45,181 bases of DNA. Origin: an uncultured Chryseobacterium sp. GTDB lineage: Bacteria > Bacteroidota > Bacteroidia > Flavobacteriales > Weeksellaceae. The stretch's first letter is position 1, and every line of letters starts with the position of its first letter. The position numbers and the translations under genes were made by a program. The stretch is taken from assembly GCA_913777465.1 (NCBI GenBank), contig CAJYRQ010000043.1:1-45181 (forward strand), given 5' to 3'. Of this stretch, positions 24,656 to 33,493 are shown piece by piece. The notes under the pieces were generated by a model, which was not told the origin of the DNA, searched no databases, and worked only from the letters and a program-made list of their open reading frames with translations.

Positions 24656-25255
24656 ATGGATTATAAACAGTTAATTATTCGCGGAATATCGTACAGCCAG
24701 ACACAATCCGGGGCGTACGCGTTATTATTGGAACATGAAGAAACACACATTAAATTACCTGTTGTTATAGGGAATTTCGAGGCACAATCCATTTCTCTCG
24801 GTCTTGAGAAAGACATTCATCCGCCTCGCCCGCTTACGCACGACCTTTTCACAAAATTTATCGTTTCTGCCAATTATGAACTCCTCTCAGTGATCATCTA
24901 CCAGATCGTGGATGGGGTATTCTTTTCAAATATCAACTTTAAAAATAAAGCAACGGACGAAGAGCTGATTCTTGATGCACGGACTTCAGATGCGGTAGCG
25001 ATGGCCGTCCGTTTTGATGCGCCGATCTTTACCACCCAGCAGGTACTGAATGAAGCCGGGATCCTTCTTGAGCTGGAAGACGTTTCCAAAGAAGAGGAAA
25101 CATTTTCGGAAACCGTACAGGAAGAGGACAATTTAAGATCCGTTTCCATGGAAGAGCTTCAGAAGCTTCTGGATGAGGCCGTGAAAGAAGAAGATTATGA
25201 TACCGCACTGGAAATTCAGGAAGAGATCAAACGAAGGAAAAAGAAAATCGACTAA
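24656..25255 (+). CDS. Bifunctional nuclease (BFN, DUF151) with UVR motif
   Basis: A 199-residue protein. Residues 1-130 are a DUF151 / bifunctional nuclease domain, with ISYSQTQSGAYALLLEHEET, LPVVIGNFEAQSI and LDARTSDAVAMAVR. The C-terminal 35 residues (EELQKLLDEAVKEEDYDTAL, then EIQEEIKRRKKK) form a UVR motif like those of UvrB/UvrC. BFN domains have reported DNase and RNase activity in plants; the bacterial role is not settled. The start is fixed by the family N-terminus. It is followed 20 bp later by the nucleoside permease. Confidence 0.93.
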   Translation: MDYKQLIIRGISYSQTQSGAYALLLEHEETHIKLPVVIGNFEAQSISLGLEKDIHPPRPLTHDLFTKFIVSANYELLSVIIYQIVDGVFFSNINFKNKATDEELILDARTSDAVAMAVRFDAPIFTTQQVLNEAGILLELEDVSKEEETFSETVQEEDNLRSVSMEELQKLLDEAVKEEDYDTALEIQEEIKRRKKKID

Positions 25256-25275
25256 AGAGATATTATAATTATAAA

Positions 25276-26658
25276 ATGAATTTAAAATTACGTTTGACCA
25301 TCCTCAGTTTCCTGCAGTTCTTTGTCTGGGGAGCATGGCTGATTACGATGGCTAATTTCTGGTTCGGCACAAAACACTGGGACGGTGCACAGTTCGGAGC
25401 TGTTTTCGGAACCATGGGGATTGCCTCCATCTTTATGCCGACCATTACCGGAATCATTGCCGACCGTTGGGTAAATGCCGAGCGGATTTTTTCGGTTTTA
25501 CATATTCTGTACGGAATCGTACTATTTATATTACCGCATTCCGCCGATCCCGGTTCGTTCTTTACGGTAATGCTCGTGGCCATGTGCTTTTATATGCCTA
25601 CCATTGCACTGGCCAATTCAATTTCCTATACCATTCTTAAAAACAGCGATCTGGATGTCGTAAAAGATTTTCCGCCGATCCGTGTTTGGGGAACTATCGG
25701 ATTTATCGTAGCTATGTGGATTACCAATCTTACCGGCAATAAAGCAACCGAAGGGCAGTTTTATATTGCGGGAGGAGTTGCCATCCTGCTTGGAATTTAT
25801 GCACTGACTTTACCGAAATGCCCGCCGCAGAAATTAATTGATAAAGATGCTCCTTTATCAAAACAGCTCGGACTGGATGCTTTTAAATTGTTTAAAGATT
25901 ATAAAACGGCATTGTTCTTTCTGTTTTCTATGTTGTTAGGCGCAGCTTTACAGCTTACCAATGCATACGGAGATGTTTTCTTAAGCGAGTTCGAACATTT
26001 TCCGAAATATGCAGATTCATTCGTCGTGCAGAGATCAACGATCATTATGTCCATTTCTCAGGTTTCTGAAACCCTGTTTATTCTGGCGATACCTTTTTTC
26101 CTGAAAAAATTCGGAATTAAAAAAGTGATGCTGATGTCGATGATTGCCTGGGTTCTGCGATTTGCCTTCTTTGCGTACGGAGTACCGGAAGGATTCGGAT
26201 TGGGACTGATTATCCTTTCCTGTATCGTTTACGGAATGGCATTCGACTTCTTTAATATCTCAGGATCCCTTTTCGTGGAAACAACCACCGACCGGAAGAT
26301 CCGTTCTTCGGCACAGGGATTATTTATGATGATGACCAACGGTTTCGGTGCTGTTTTCGGAAGCTATGCTGCCGGCTGGGCGATCGATAAGTTCTTTACC
26401 CACCAGTTTACCACGGCTTCTTCTTTGTCAACTTATCTGGAAACCACACCGGATAATCCGACCTTTCTGGAAATTTTAAAGAAAAGTTTCAATGCGGTGG
26501 TGAATCCCGACGGATCCCTGTCTTCAGTGGTCATGGTAAAAGACTGGCACAACATCTGGCTTTCTTTTGCAGCTTATGCCCTGATCCTGGCGGTTCTGTT
26601 TGCAGTCCTGTTCAGACACAAACACAACCCAGCGGAAATTTCACAAGTAAAACATTAA
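25276..26658 (+). CDS. Nucleoside permease, MFS (NupG-like)
   Basis: A 460-residue protein with about 12 hydrophobic helices. The N-terminus LTILSFLQFFVWGAWLITMA and the following GTKHWDGAQFGAVFGTMGIA match the nucleoside:proton symporter family (NupG/XapB). IVYGMAFDFFNISGSLFVE in the second half is another family block. It imports nucleosides by proton symport across the inner membrane. A uridine kinase gene is present at 15616. Full length. It lies 20 bp after the BFN gene, so it may be cotranscribed with it, and ends at a terminator. Confidence 0.93.
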   Translation: MNLKLRLTILSFLQFFVWGAWLITMANFWFGTKHWDGAQFGAVFGTMGIASIFMPTITGIIADRWVNAERIFSVLHILYGIVLFILPHSADPGSFFTVMLVAMCFYMPTIALANSISYTILKNSDLDVVKDFPPIRVWGTIGFIVAMWITNLTGNKATEGQFYIAGGVAILLGIYALTLPKCPPQKLIDKDAPLSKQLGLDAFKLFKDYKTALFFLFSMLLGAALQLTNAYGDVFLSEFEHFPKYADSFVVQRSTIIMSISQVSETLFILAIPFFLKKFGIKKVMLMSMIAWVLRFAFFAYGVPEGFGLGLIILSCIVYGMAFDFFNISGSLFVETTTDRKIRSSAQGLFMMMTNGFGAVFGSYAAGWAIDKFFTHQFTTASSLSTYLETTPDNPTFLEILKKSFNAVVNPDGSLSSVVMVKDWHNIWLSFAAYALILAVLFAVLFRHKHNPAEISQVKH

Positions 26659-26686
26659 TTATACTCTGCTGATTATCAATATAATA

Positions 26687-26719
26687 AATTGCACTTTCAA
26701 AAAAAGTGTAATTTTTTTT
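26687..26719 (+). terminator. Terminator after the nucleoside permease
   Basis: AATTGCACTTT (26687-26697) pairs with AAAGTGTAATT (26703-26713), followed by T residues. Confidence 0.82.
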
Positions 26720-26773
26720 GTTTTGCAGGCAACCTTTTGAAGAATACTGCGTCTTATAGATAGAAACGGAACC

Positions 26774-27319
26774 ATGAGAAACTTGGAAGAGAACTTTAAG
26801 CTGGCAAAAAAGCATGATCGTAAAGGGCAGAAAGCGCTTTACGACTTGCTTTCGGCGAAAATGCTGGCCATTGCCAATTCTTATGTCAACAACCTTCACG
26901 ATGCCGAAGATATCCTGATGAATTCCTTTTTTATCTGCTTCTCAAAAATTGATGAATGCAGCGAGTGGAAAAACTTTCCGTTCTGGCTGAGGAAAATTGT
27001 AGTGAATAATTCGATCAGTTTCATCAGGAAGAACAGGAATATTCTGTATTCCGATATTGAGATCAGCGAACTGGAAAGTGTGGATGATCATTGGGAAGAT
27101 GAAGCGGGGGATATTGATATGGACGAGATTTTCTCGAAAATGCCGGACGGTTACCGGCTTGTTTTTAACCTGTATGTTTTTGAAGAGAAAAAGCATTACG
27201 AAATTGCGGAGATCCTGAACATTTCCGAAGGCACCAGCAAAAGCCAGCTGAGAAAATCCAAAAAGTGGCTTACCGGTTTTTTAAAACAAAAAGAAGATGA
27301 AAGACAGTATGCTAAATAA
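26774..27319 (+). CDS. ECF-type RNA polymerase sigma factor
   Basis: A 181-residue sigma-70 family protein with region 2 at about residues 20-85 (LHDAEDILMNSFFICFSKID, then NFPFWLRKIVVNNSISFIRK) and region 4 at about 118-172 (MPDGYRLVFNLYVFEEKKHY, then EIAEILNISEGTSKSQLRKS). There is no region 1.1 or 3, as expected for ECF sigma factors. It would direct RNA polymerase to a small regulon. The next gene overlaps its 3' end by 23 bases and encodes a membrane protein, so the pair is probably a sigma and its regulator. No own promoter was recognised. Confidence 0.93.
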   Translation: MRNLEENFKLAKKHDRKGQKALYDLLSAKMLAIANSYVNNLHDAEDILMNSFFICFSKIDECSEWKNFPFWLRKIVVNNSISFIRKNRNILYSDIEISELESVDDHWEDEAGDIDMDEIFSKMPDGYRLVFNLYVFEEKKHYEIAEILNISEGTSKSQLRKSKKWLTGFLKQKEDERQYAK

Positions 27320-27977
27320 GCTGAAATCGGGCTACGAGGAAATGGAAGTTGAAGCTTCTGCCGATTTGTGGGAAAGGCTGGACCATAAGCTGGATGCAGT
27401 GCCTGAAAGAAAATCAAAAATTATTTTTAACGGTTGGAAGTATGCAGCGGTTATTTTGCTGCTGATTTCCTTCGGGATGATTTTTTACTTTAACAATCCA
27501 GCTCGTTCTGAATTCAGGAAGACCGGTTATACCCTGAAAGATAGATCGGATAGAATTGCATATCCTGAATTTTCAAACCCGGATCTTCCGGATGAAGTAA
27601 ACAGTCCGAAAAAAGAAAAGGAAGCTATGGCCGGAAGTACGGAAAAATATACCGGGAAAAAAGCGGAAATCAATACAATTCAGCCTGAAATTTCAAAAAT
27701 CCCTATACAAGATCTTGCCATACAGCCACAAGATATTTCAGTGGCCGTACCTGGGAAAATTGCAAATACAATTCCTTCTTTACCCGAAGTTGCGGTAGCG
27801 GCGGAAACCAAAGCAACATACATCAGTTCCAATGAGCTTCTCCTCGGAAGAGAGTTTGATAAAACCTCAAAACCTCAAAATACCGATGCCATCAAATTCG
27901 GAGTCTTTGATTTTGATAAGCCGAAAATCGAAAATATAACGGTATTGGGAGTGACCGTTTACACGGACACCAAATAA
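27297..27977 (+). CDS. Putative membrane partner (anti-sigma-like) of the ECF sigma factor
   Basis: A 226-residue protein. A cytoplasmic N-terminal stretch (about 45 residues, YEEMEVEASADLWERLDHKL) is followed by one transmembrane helix at about 47-66 and a long periplasmic, low-complexity part rich in Pro, Glu, Lys and Ile, ending FGVFDFDKPKIENITVLGVT. The topology fits an anti-sigma factor, but I do not see the ZAS zinc motif (HxxxCxxC). The start at 27297 overlaps the sigma gene; an ATG at 27309 is an alternative. Function rests on position only. Confidence 0.75.
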   Translation: MKDSMLNKLKSGYEEMEVEASADLWERLDHKLDAVPERKSKIIFNGWKYAAVILLLISFGMIFYFNNPARSEFRKTGYTLKDRSDRIAYPEFSNPDLPDEVNSPKKEKEAMAGSTEKYTGKKAEINTIQPEISKIPIQDLAIQPQDISVAVPGKIANTIPSLPEVAVAAETKATYISSNELLLGREFDKTSKPQNTDAIKFGVFDFDKPKIENITVLGVTVYTDTK

Positions 27978-28054
27978 ATTTTAAAACATTCATTTCATTA
28001 CCTGTTCATTTTCATGAGCAGTACTCAGATACGCTTAACGATAAAATAAAATAC

Positions 28055-29149
28055 ATGAAAACAAAAATTGCCCTTTTAACTGCGCTGACCGCTTGTTCCT
28101 ATGCATTTGCACAGCAAAGCCCTTATCTGAGCACCTCCGTAAAAGACTATTCCAGAAAGGTTGACAGCATTGTTTACGCTGAAAAAATAAGCATGAACAA
28201 AGAGCTTGATGCCATTGATAAGAGTTTTAAAGAGCAGAAAATTACTCTTGATGAAAAGAAGAAGCAACGCGCTGAAATCGCCTCAAAATACGAACGGTCC
28301 ATCAATGAAAAAGTAGATGCCCGGAAATCCGAGCTTGAAGAAGCGACCCGTGAAATCGTAAAAAACGCAGTGCTGAATCCGAAGGACTCGCTTCACCAAT
28401 ATAAAAATCAGATTCTGTTCGGAATGGGCGGTATAAAATTGAGTCTGGATAATGATAAAAAAGTGCCGGCTGATTACCTCCACAACTGGCAATACAGTGT
28501 TGCCCTTACGGGAACAGGGTATACTGCTAAAGATAAACCTTTTGGCTTTTTCGATAAAAGTTCAGATTTTAAAAACACGGTGTTCAATTCTTCCTTATTC
28601 GTTATAAGATATGAAGACCAGCTCGGGAAATTCAGCAGCCCGGTATTTTACCGGCTTGGATTTGGTTACCGTTTGGATAACGGAAAAGCAAAGTACGGCA
28701 GGGTATTCAGCCAGGAAAATAATACCTTAAGCATAGCCGACTTCACAAAAGGGAATCTGAAGGATACTTACCTTTACAACCATTATCTCCATATTCCTCT
28801 CGAATTAAAATTTGTTTTGAATCCCAAATATATAAACCATAACGGGACAAGATATCTGGATAACAGATCAAGGCAATTGAGCATTATCGCAGGATTTTAT
28901 AGCGATTTCCGGATTACCAGCACTATTTATAACAAATATTCCAACGAAGTCAGTAAAAGGATTGTGGAAAAGGAAACCCTTAATCATGGCGTAAACGACA
29001 TCATCGTCGGAGGGAAACTCGGTATCGGATATGGCGGGATCAATATATTTGTTCAAAAAGATTTTACCCCTGCATTCAATAATAATGCAGACCTTACAGG
29101 CAAATATGGGCTACGGATCGGTATTGAACTTTTGAATGTTTATTTTTAA
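28055..29149 (+). CDS. Secreted coiled-coil plus beta-barrel protein
   Basis: A 364-residue protein with a signal peptide (MKTKIALLTALTACSYAFAQ). Residues about 25-105 are a charged, Lys/Glu-rich helix (KSFKEQKITLDEKKKQRAEI) likely forming a coiled coil in the periplasm. The rest has beta-strand patterns with Gly and aromatic turns, ending YGLRIGIELLNVYF, which suggests an outer-membrane barrel. It is the third gene of the sigma cassette (78 bp after the previous gene), so it may be the regulon target or the sensor partner. The family is not recognised. A hairpin terminator follows. Confidence 0.75.
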   Translation: MKTKIALLTALTACSYAFAQQSPYLSTSVKDYSRKVDSIVYAEKISMNKELDAIDKSFKEQKITLDEKKKQRAEIASKYERSINEKVDARKSELEEATREIVKNAVLNPKDSLHQYKNQILFGMGGIKLSLDNDKKVPADYLHNWQYSVALTGTGYTAKDKPFGFFDKSSDFKNTVFNSSLFVIRYEDQLGKFSSPVFYRLGFGYRLDNGKAKYGRVFSQENNTLSIADFTKGNLKDTYLYNHYLHIPLELKFVLNPKYINHNGTRYLDNRSRQLSIIAGFYSDFRITSTIYNKYSNEVSKRIVEKETLNHGVNDIIVGGKLGIGYGGINIFVQKDFTPAFNNNADLTGKYGLRIGIELLNVYF

Positions 29150-29244
29150 ATCGGTAATGATGGTTCCTTTTTTTTACCAATTATTAAATTTTGTTCTTGA
29201 TTTTTTAATATTAATTGTAAGTTAATATCAAATAACTGTTTTTG

Positions 29245-29276
29245 AAACACGCTTTTTTAAAGTGTGTTTTTTTTTG
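29245..29276 (+). terminator. Terminator after the coiled-coil barrel gene
   Basis: AAACACGCTTT (29245-29255) pairs with AAAGTGTGTTT further on, followed by a long T run. Confidence 0.72.
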
Positions 29277-29297
29277 TATTTTGGCATTTTAAGAAAC

Positions 29298-29687
29298 ATG
29301 AAAAATATTCAGTTAATAGGATTATTATTGGTGGTGGCAGGAAGCTTTTTGCCTTTGGTGCATGTACCGGTAATCGGGAACTGGAACTACTGGAAGCTGG
29401 ATCATTCCCTGGCCGTTATGTGCTGGGTGCTCTCTGCGGCAGCCCTTTTCGGCATAGTAAATAACAGCGTAAAGGTAACAAGGATTTCTGCTATTCTGCT
29501 GGTGCTTTTGTTCCTGTTTACTTTGTTTGCGGTGAAGTTTCAGGCATCCCGGTATTTCAGTTTTATGCCTTTCAAATCGTGGCAGGATAAGCTGGCGGGC
29601 ATCGTAAAACTGCGATGGGGCTGGATTGTAGAATTTCTTGGAGCATTCATCATCATTTTCACCAGAAATAATAACGTAAAATCGTAA
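29298..29687 (+). CDS. Small four-helix membrane protein
   Basis: A 129-residue protein with hydrophobic segments near residues 3-20, 36-53, 62-80 and 106-121, and a W-rich loop (IGNWNYWKLDH). I do not recognise the family. The start at 29298 (MKNIQLIGLL) is preferred over the frame from 29262, whose extra 12 residues lie in the preceding terminator's T run. It sits 54 bp before the thiolase gene on the same strand and could be cotranscribed with it. It is probably an inner-membrane protein of unknown function. Confidence 0.72.
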   Translation: MKNIQLIGLLLVVAGSFLPLVHVPVIGNWNYWKLDHSLAVMCWVLSAAALFGIVNNSVKVTRISAILLVLLFLFTLFAVKFQASRYFSFMPFKSWQDKLAGIVKLRWGWIVEFLGAFIIIFTRNNNVKS

Positions 29688-29740
29688 ATAATCAGAATCT
29701 CAGGATTCGGTCTTAATTAAATTAAAAATAGTATTATAAA

Positions 29741-30922
29741 ATGAAAGAAGTATTCATCGTTTCCGCAGTAAGAACGCCGATGGGAAGTTTTTTGGGAAGT
29801 TTGTCAGCAGTGCCTGCGACGAAGCTGGGAGCTGTTGCCGTAAAGGGAGCATTAGACAAAATCGGTCTTGATCCGAAACAGGTTCAGGAAATCTACATGG
29901 GAAACGTTTTACAGGCAGGCGAAGGGCAGGCTCCGGCACGTCAGGTGGCCATCGGTGCGGGTCTTTCCAACGAAACGCCTTCTACGACAGTAAATAAAGT
30001 ATGTGCTTCAGGAATGAAAGCGGTTTCCATGGCAGCGCAGGCGATCAAGGCAGGCGATGCAGAGGTTATCGTGGCCGGAGGGATGGAAAATATGTCTTCG
30101 GTTCCGCATTATTACAACGCAAGAAACGCGACAAAACTGGGTGATGTAAAAATGCAGGACGGGATGGTGCTGGATGGCCTTACCGATGTTTACAATAAAG
30201 TACACATGGGCGTTTGTGCAGAAAAATGCGCTACCGATTACAGCATTTCCAGGGAAGAGCAGGATAATTTCGCCATCGAATCTTATAAAAGAGCAGCCAA
30301 AGCGTGGAGCGAGGGTAAATTTGCCGATGAGGTAGTACCGGTAGAAATTCCTCAGAGAAAAGGGGAGCCGATTGTATTTGCCGAAGACGAAGAATATAAA
30401 ACCGTGAACTTCGACAGAATTCCGACCCTTCCTACCGTTTTCAAAAAAGAGGAAGGAACCGTAACGGCGGCCAACGCATCTACCTTAAACGACGGAGCTT
30501 CCGCGCTGATCCTGGTTTCAAAGGAAAAAATGGAAGAGTTGGGTCTTAAGCCGTTGGCAAGAATCGTTTCTTACGCTGACGCGGCTCAGGCACCTGAAGA
30601 TTTCACCACGGCGCCCTCAAAAGCACTTCCAATTGCACTCAAGAAAGCAGGATTGGAGGTTTCCGACATCGATTTCTTCGAATTCAACGAAGCTTTCTCG
30701 GTAGTAGGTCTGGCGAACAATAAAATCTTAAACCTGGATGCTTCCAAAGTAAATGTAAACGGCGGAGCGGTGGCAATCGGCCACCCGCTGGGAAGTTCAG
30801 GGTCCAGAATCCTTGTTACGCTGATCAACGTCTTGAAACAGAATAACGGGAAATACGGAGCGGCGGCCATCTGTAACGGCGGCGGCGGTGCTTCGGCAAT
30901 GGTTATCGAAAACATGCAGTAA
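29741..30922 (+). CDS. Acetyl-CoA C-acyltransferase (thiolase)
   Basis: A 393-residue thiolase. The nucleophilic Cys88 lies in VNKVCASGMKA, with GGMENMSSVPHY after it. The His of NGGAVAIGHPLGSSG and the second Cys in CNGGGGASAMVIE complete the triad. It catalyses acetyl-CoA plus acyl-CoA condensation or its reverse, for example in beta-oxidation or acetoacetyl-CoA formation. The latter would also feed the mevalonate pathway, which the GHMP kinase at 36142 hints at. Sequence alone does not separate acetyl-CoA acetyltransferase from 3-ketoacyl-CoA thiolase. A terminator follows. Confidence 0.95.
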   Translation: MKEVFIVSAVRTPMGSFLGSLSAVPATKLGAVAVKGALDKIGLDPKQVQEIYMGNVLQAGEGQAPARQVAIGAGLSNETPSTTVNKVCASGMKAVSMAAQAIKAGDAEVIVAGGMENMSSVPHYYNARNATKLGDVKMQDGMVLDGLTDVYNKVHMGVCAEKCATDYSISREEQDNFAIESYKRAAKAWSEGKFADEVVPVEIPQRKGEPIVFAEDEEYKTVNFDRIPTLPTVFKKEEGTVTAANASTLNDGASALILVSKEKMEELGLKPLARIVSYADAAQAPEDFTTAPSKALPIALKKAGLEVSDIDFFEFNEAFSVVGLANNKILNLDASKVNVNGGAVAIGHPLGSSGSRILVTLINVLKQNNGKYGAAAICNGGGGASAMVIENMQ

Positions 30923-30941
30923 TTTTAGTTACCATAGATTC

Positions 30942-30974
30942 AAAATCCGAGAGTTCAGGCTTCCGGATTTTTTT
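30942..30974 (+). terminator. Terminator after the thiolase gene
   Basis: AAAATCCG (30942-30949) pairs with CGGATTTT (30964-30971), followed by T residues. Confidence 0.75.
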
Positions 30975-30978
30975 ATTT

Positions 30979-31048
30979 GGAGCTTAATCCTGCTTTCCAT
31001 TGCAATCTTTTTTTTCAAAAAAGGATTTCCATTGCAATCAGGGCTAGG
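30979..31048. repeat. 70-bp intergenic element, copy 1
   Basis: It begins GGAGCTTAATCC and ends GGGCTAGG. Inside, TTTCCATTGCAATC occurs twice in direct orientation around a TTTTTTTTCAAAAAAGG hairpin. It is the same length as 42815-42884 and differs from it at about six positions. Confidence 0.8.
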
Positions 31049-31090
31049 CGGCAGAAATGATTGGAACGGTCGGGGGAAATTTTATAAACC

Positions 31091-31520
31091 ACAGATTTGC
31101 TCAGATTTCACAGATGCTTGCGCTGATTTTGTGTGTTAAAATCCTTACATGAATTGCTTATTCTGGCATTAAATATTAATCAAAATGTACAAAAATACGG
31201 ACTCACAGAAAATCTCTGATTTTCCTCTTATGTGTTCTAAAATATTTTCAGCACTTATCTTTTAAAACTTATGGGTCTTATGTGTTAAGAAATCTTTATG
31301 CGTGATCTTTCTAACCTAAGATTTGCTCAGATTTTCACAGAGAATTGCGCTGATTCTGTGTGTTCAGATCCTTGCAGAAATCGCCCATTTTGCCATTAAG
31401 TATTAATTAAACGGATACAAAATACGGACTCACAGAAAATCTCTGATTTTCCTCTTAGGTGTTCTAAAATATTTTCAGCGCTTATCTTCTAAAACTTATA
31501 TATCTTATGTGTTAAAAAAA
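31091..31520. repeat. Direct duplication of about 227 bp with CACAGAT words
   Basis: ATTTGCTCAGATTT at 31095 recurs at 31321, and TACGGACTCACAGAAAATC at 31196 recurs at 31423, spacing 226-227 bp. Each unit runs from a CACAGAT/CAGATTT block through CACAGAAAATCTCTGATTTT to an ACTTAT...CTTATGTGTTA tail. Units differ at scattered positions. The first begins AACCACAGATTTGC, related to the GxxExxY-flanking repeat. No gene is visible in this 763-bp gap. Confidence 0.8.
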
Positions 31521-31655
31521 TGCCACAGTGCCTATTTCATCAAATCTCCGGTTGCAGAAGAAATAAAATCTCTACTTTATAAATCCCGAATTTTAACAGA
31601 ACAATAAAATTTCCTTCAAACAAAATAAAAACCGCCGAATATACAATCGTTTTCC

Positions 31656-31663
31656 TATTTTTG
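31656..31663 (+). promoter_or_regulatory. -7 box of the UMF1 MFS gene
   Basis: TATTTTTG, 22 bp before the ATG at 31686. No -33 TTG is visible. Confidence 0.45.
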
Positions 31664-31685
31664 TGTTTATTAATATTTATTTGAA

Positions 31686-33224
31686 ATGTCTGAAACTGAC
31701 AATCTGCAAACTCAAAACATAAAGAATAATCCGAAGATCATGAAGGCGTGGGCCGTTTATGACTGGGCCAATTCAGTGTATTCTTTGGTAATTACTTCTA
31801 CCATCTTCCCGATTTATTATTCCATCCTTACCACCGCGTACGAAAAGAAAGAATATGTGGAAGAAACAAAATCCTGGATTGATGTTCCCGTAAGGCACAT
31901 GATCAGGATTTTCGGGAAAGAATACCAGCCGGATGCAGTATACGGATACTCGCTTACCATTTCTTTCTTCATTGTGGTTTTACTGTCGCCGTTTTTATCT
32001 TCCCTGGCAGATACCATCGGAAACAAGAAGTCCTTTCTGCAGTTTTTCTGTTATTTAGGGGCCACTTCCTGTATGGGACTGGCGATGTTTACGGGAATGC
32101 ACAATGTATTCCTGGGATTGCTGTTCAGCATTACGGCCAGTGTCGGGTTCTGGGGAAGCCTGGTATTTTACAACTCCTTTTTACCGGATATTGCCACACG
32201 CGACAAACAGGATGCACTTTCAGCCAAAGGATATGTTTACGGCTACATTGGTTCCGTAGTTCTTGTGATCATCTGCCTGGTTCTGATCCAGGTAGTGGCC
32301 AAAGGAGATCCGGAAAAGCAGCTTTTGTTTACCAGAATCAGCTTCCTGCTTACGGGAGCCTGGTGGTTTGGTTTTTCCCAGTACACCTTCAAGCACTTGC
32401 CGCAGTTCGGTGATGTAAAGGAAAAACTTCCGAAGGATCTCGTGTTGCTGAACTATAAAAACATTTTCAAAAAGCATGAGGAGCAGGGTGGTTTCTTTGA
32501 AGTACTGAAGGACAACCTGAGCTTCTATAAAGATATTGCCAAAGAAAGTTTTCATGAATTGTTCAAAGTAGGAAAAGGACTTTTCAAAGACCGGAACCTG
32601 AAGTATTTCCTGTCCAGCTTTTTCTTTTACAGCGTAGGAATGCAAACCATTTTTCTGATGGCTACCTTGTTCGGGAAAAGTGAGATCAATCTTCCACAGG
32701 ATAAACTCATCGGAACGCTTCTGATTATCCAGATCGAAGCCATCATCGGGGCTGTAATTTTCTCAAGGTTATCCAGAAAAATCGGAAACAAAAATGTAAT
32801 TTCGATCGCCATCTTGCTTTGGATCGTTGCCTGCATCTGGGCCTATTTCCTAAATAAAGAAAATCCTACGGTGGAGTATCAGTTCTACGGAGTTGCAGCA
32901 GTTGTCGGACTTGTCATGGGAGGTCTTCAGGCCATGTCGAGATCCACATATTCAAAGCTTTTACCGGAAAACTCAATGGAAAACACTACCTTTTTCAGCT
33001 TTTATGACGTATTGGAAAAGATTGCGATTATCGTAGGAACCTTCGTATTTGCCTTATTTATCGATAAATATGATGCACTGAGAGATATTTTCGCAAAGAT
33101 CGATATCATGCTTCCTTCCGCTTCAGGGATGAGGTTTGCCGCCTTCTCGATGGCGTTGTTTTTCTTTGTGGGATTAATTCTGATCCGATTTTTAAAACTT
33201 AACAAACTGAATAGAGAAGAATAA
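31686..33224 (+). CDS. MFS transporter, UMF1 (Atg22-like) family
   Basis: A 512-residue protein with about 12 membrane helices and a long soluble loop near residues 225-310 (NIFKKHEEQGGFFEVLKDNL). The block KAWAVYDWANSVYSLVITST near the start is the UMF1-family hallmark, and GLQAMSRSTYSKLLPENS is a second family block. Yeast Atg22 exports amino acids from the vacuole; bacterial substrates are unknown. It is complete, alone between a repeat-rich gap and a terminator. Confidence 0.92.
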   Translation: MSETDNLQTQNIKNNPKIMKAWAVYDWANSVYSLVITSTIFPIYYSILTTAYEKKEYVEETKSWIDVPVRHMIRIFGKEYQPDAVYGYSLTISFFIVVLLSPFLSSLADTIGNKKSFLQFFCYLGATSCMGLAMFTGMHNVFLGLLFSITASVGFWGSLVFYNSFLPDIATRDKQDALSAKGYVYGYIGSVVLVIICLVLIQVVAKGDPEKQLLFTRISFLLTGAWWFGFSQYTFKHLPQFGDVKEKLPKDLVLLNYKNIFKKHEEQGGFFEVLKDNLSFYKDIAKESFHELFKVGKGLFKDRNLKYFLSSFFFYSVGMQTIFLMATLFGKSEINLPQDKLIGTLLIIQIEAIIGAVIFSRLSRKIGNKNVISIAILLWIVACIWAYFLNKENPTVEYQFYGVAAVVGLVMGGLQAMSRSTYSKLLPENSMENTTFFSFYDVLEKIAIIVGTFVFALFIDKYDALRDIFAKIDIMLPSASGMRFAAFSMALFFFVGLILIRFLKLNKLNREE

Positions 33225-33250
33225 AAAATAAAAACCAATTATAAAATTTT

Positions 33251-33277
33251 AAGACGCCTATCCGGCGTCTTTTTTTA
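33251..33277 (+). terminator. Terminator after the UMF1 gene
   Basis: AAGACGCC (33251-33258) pairs with GGCGTCTT (33264-33271), followed by seven T residues. Confidence 0.92.
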
Positions 33278-33334
33278 TTCCTGTTTCATCAATTAAATTG
33301 GATGTGATACTATGTATTGGAATTGTTAAATTAA

Positions 33335-33432
33335 CGTCAGTTCGAGTGTTTTTTTGCCGCTCAGCGGAGAAAAATGTATCGGGAACGTGTAAAGCAGGAC
33401 CTTTGGTTTGTAGTTCAGCAACTTCTCGATAC
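33335..33432. repeat. Remnant of a TTCGAGTG / GTATCG inverted-repeat element
   Basis: It starts CGTCAGTTCGAGTG, then has a T run and the palindrome CCGCTCAGCGG (33357-33367). GTATCGGGAA (33376-33385) is inverted at TTCTCGATAC (33423-33432). The expected mirrored outer end is absent, so it seems truncated. A 72-residue minus frame over it looks fortuitous. Confidence 0.5.
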
Positions 33433-33493
33433 GATTTTTTAAGATAGATGCAGTCAATTCTATAAAAATTAAAAACTGCAATGTATTCAATTC

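Noticed and set aside
32220-32645. 141-residue minus frame inside the UMF1 gene
   Set aside because: It is a shadow of a membrane transporter with clear family blocks.
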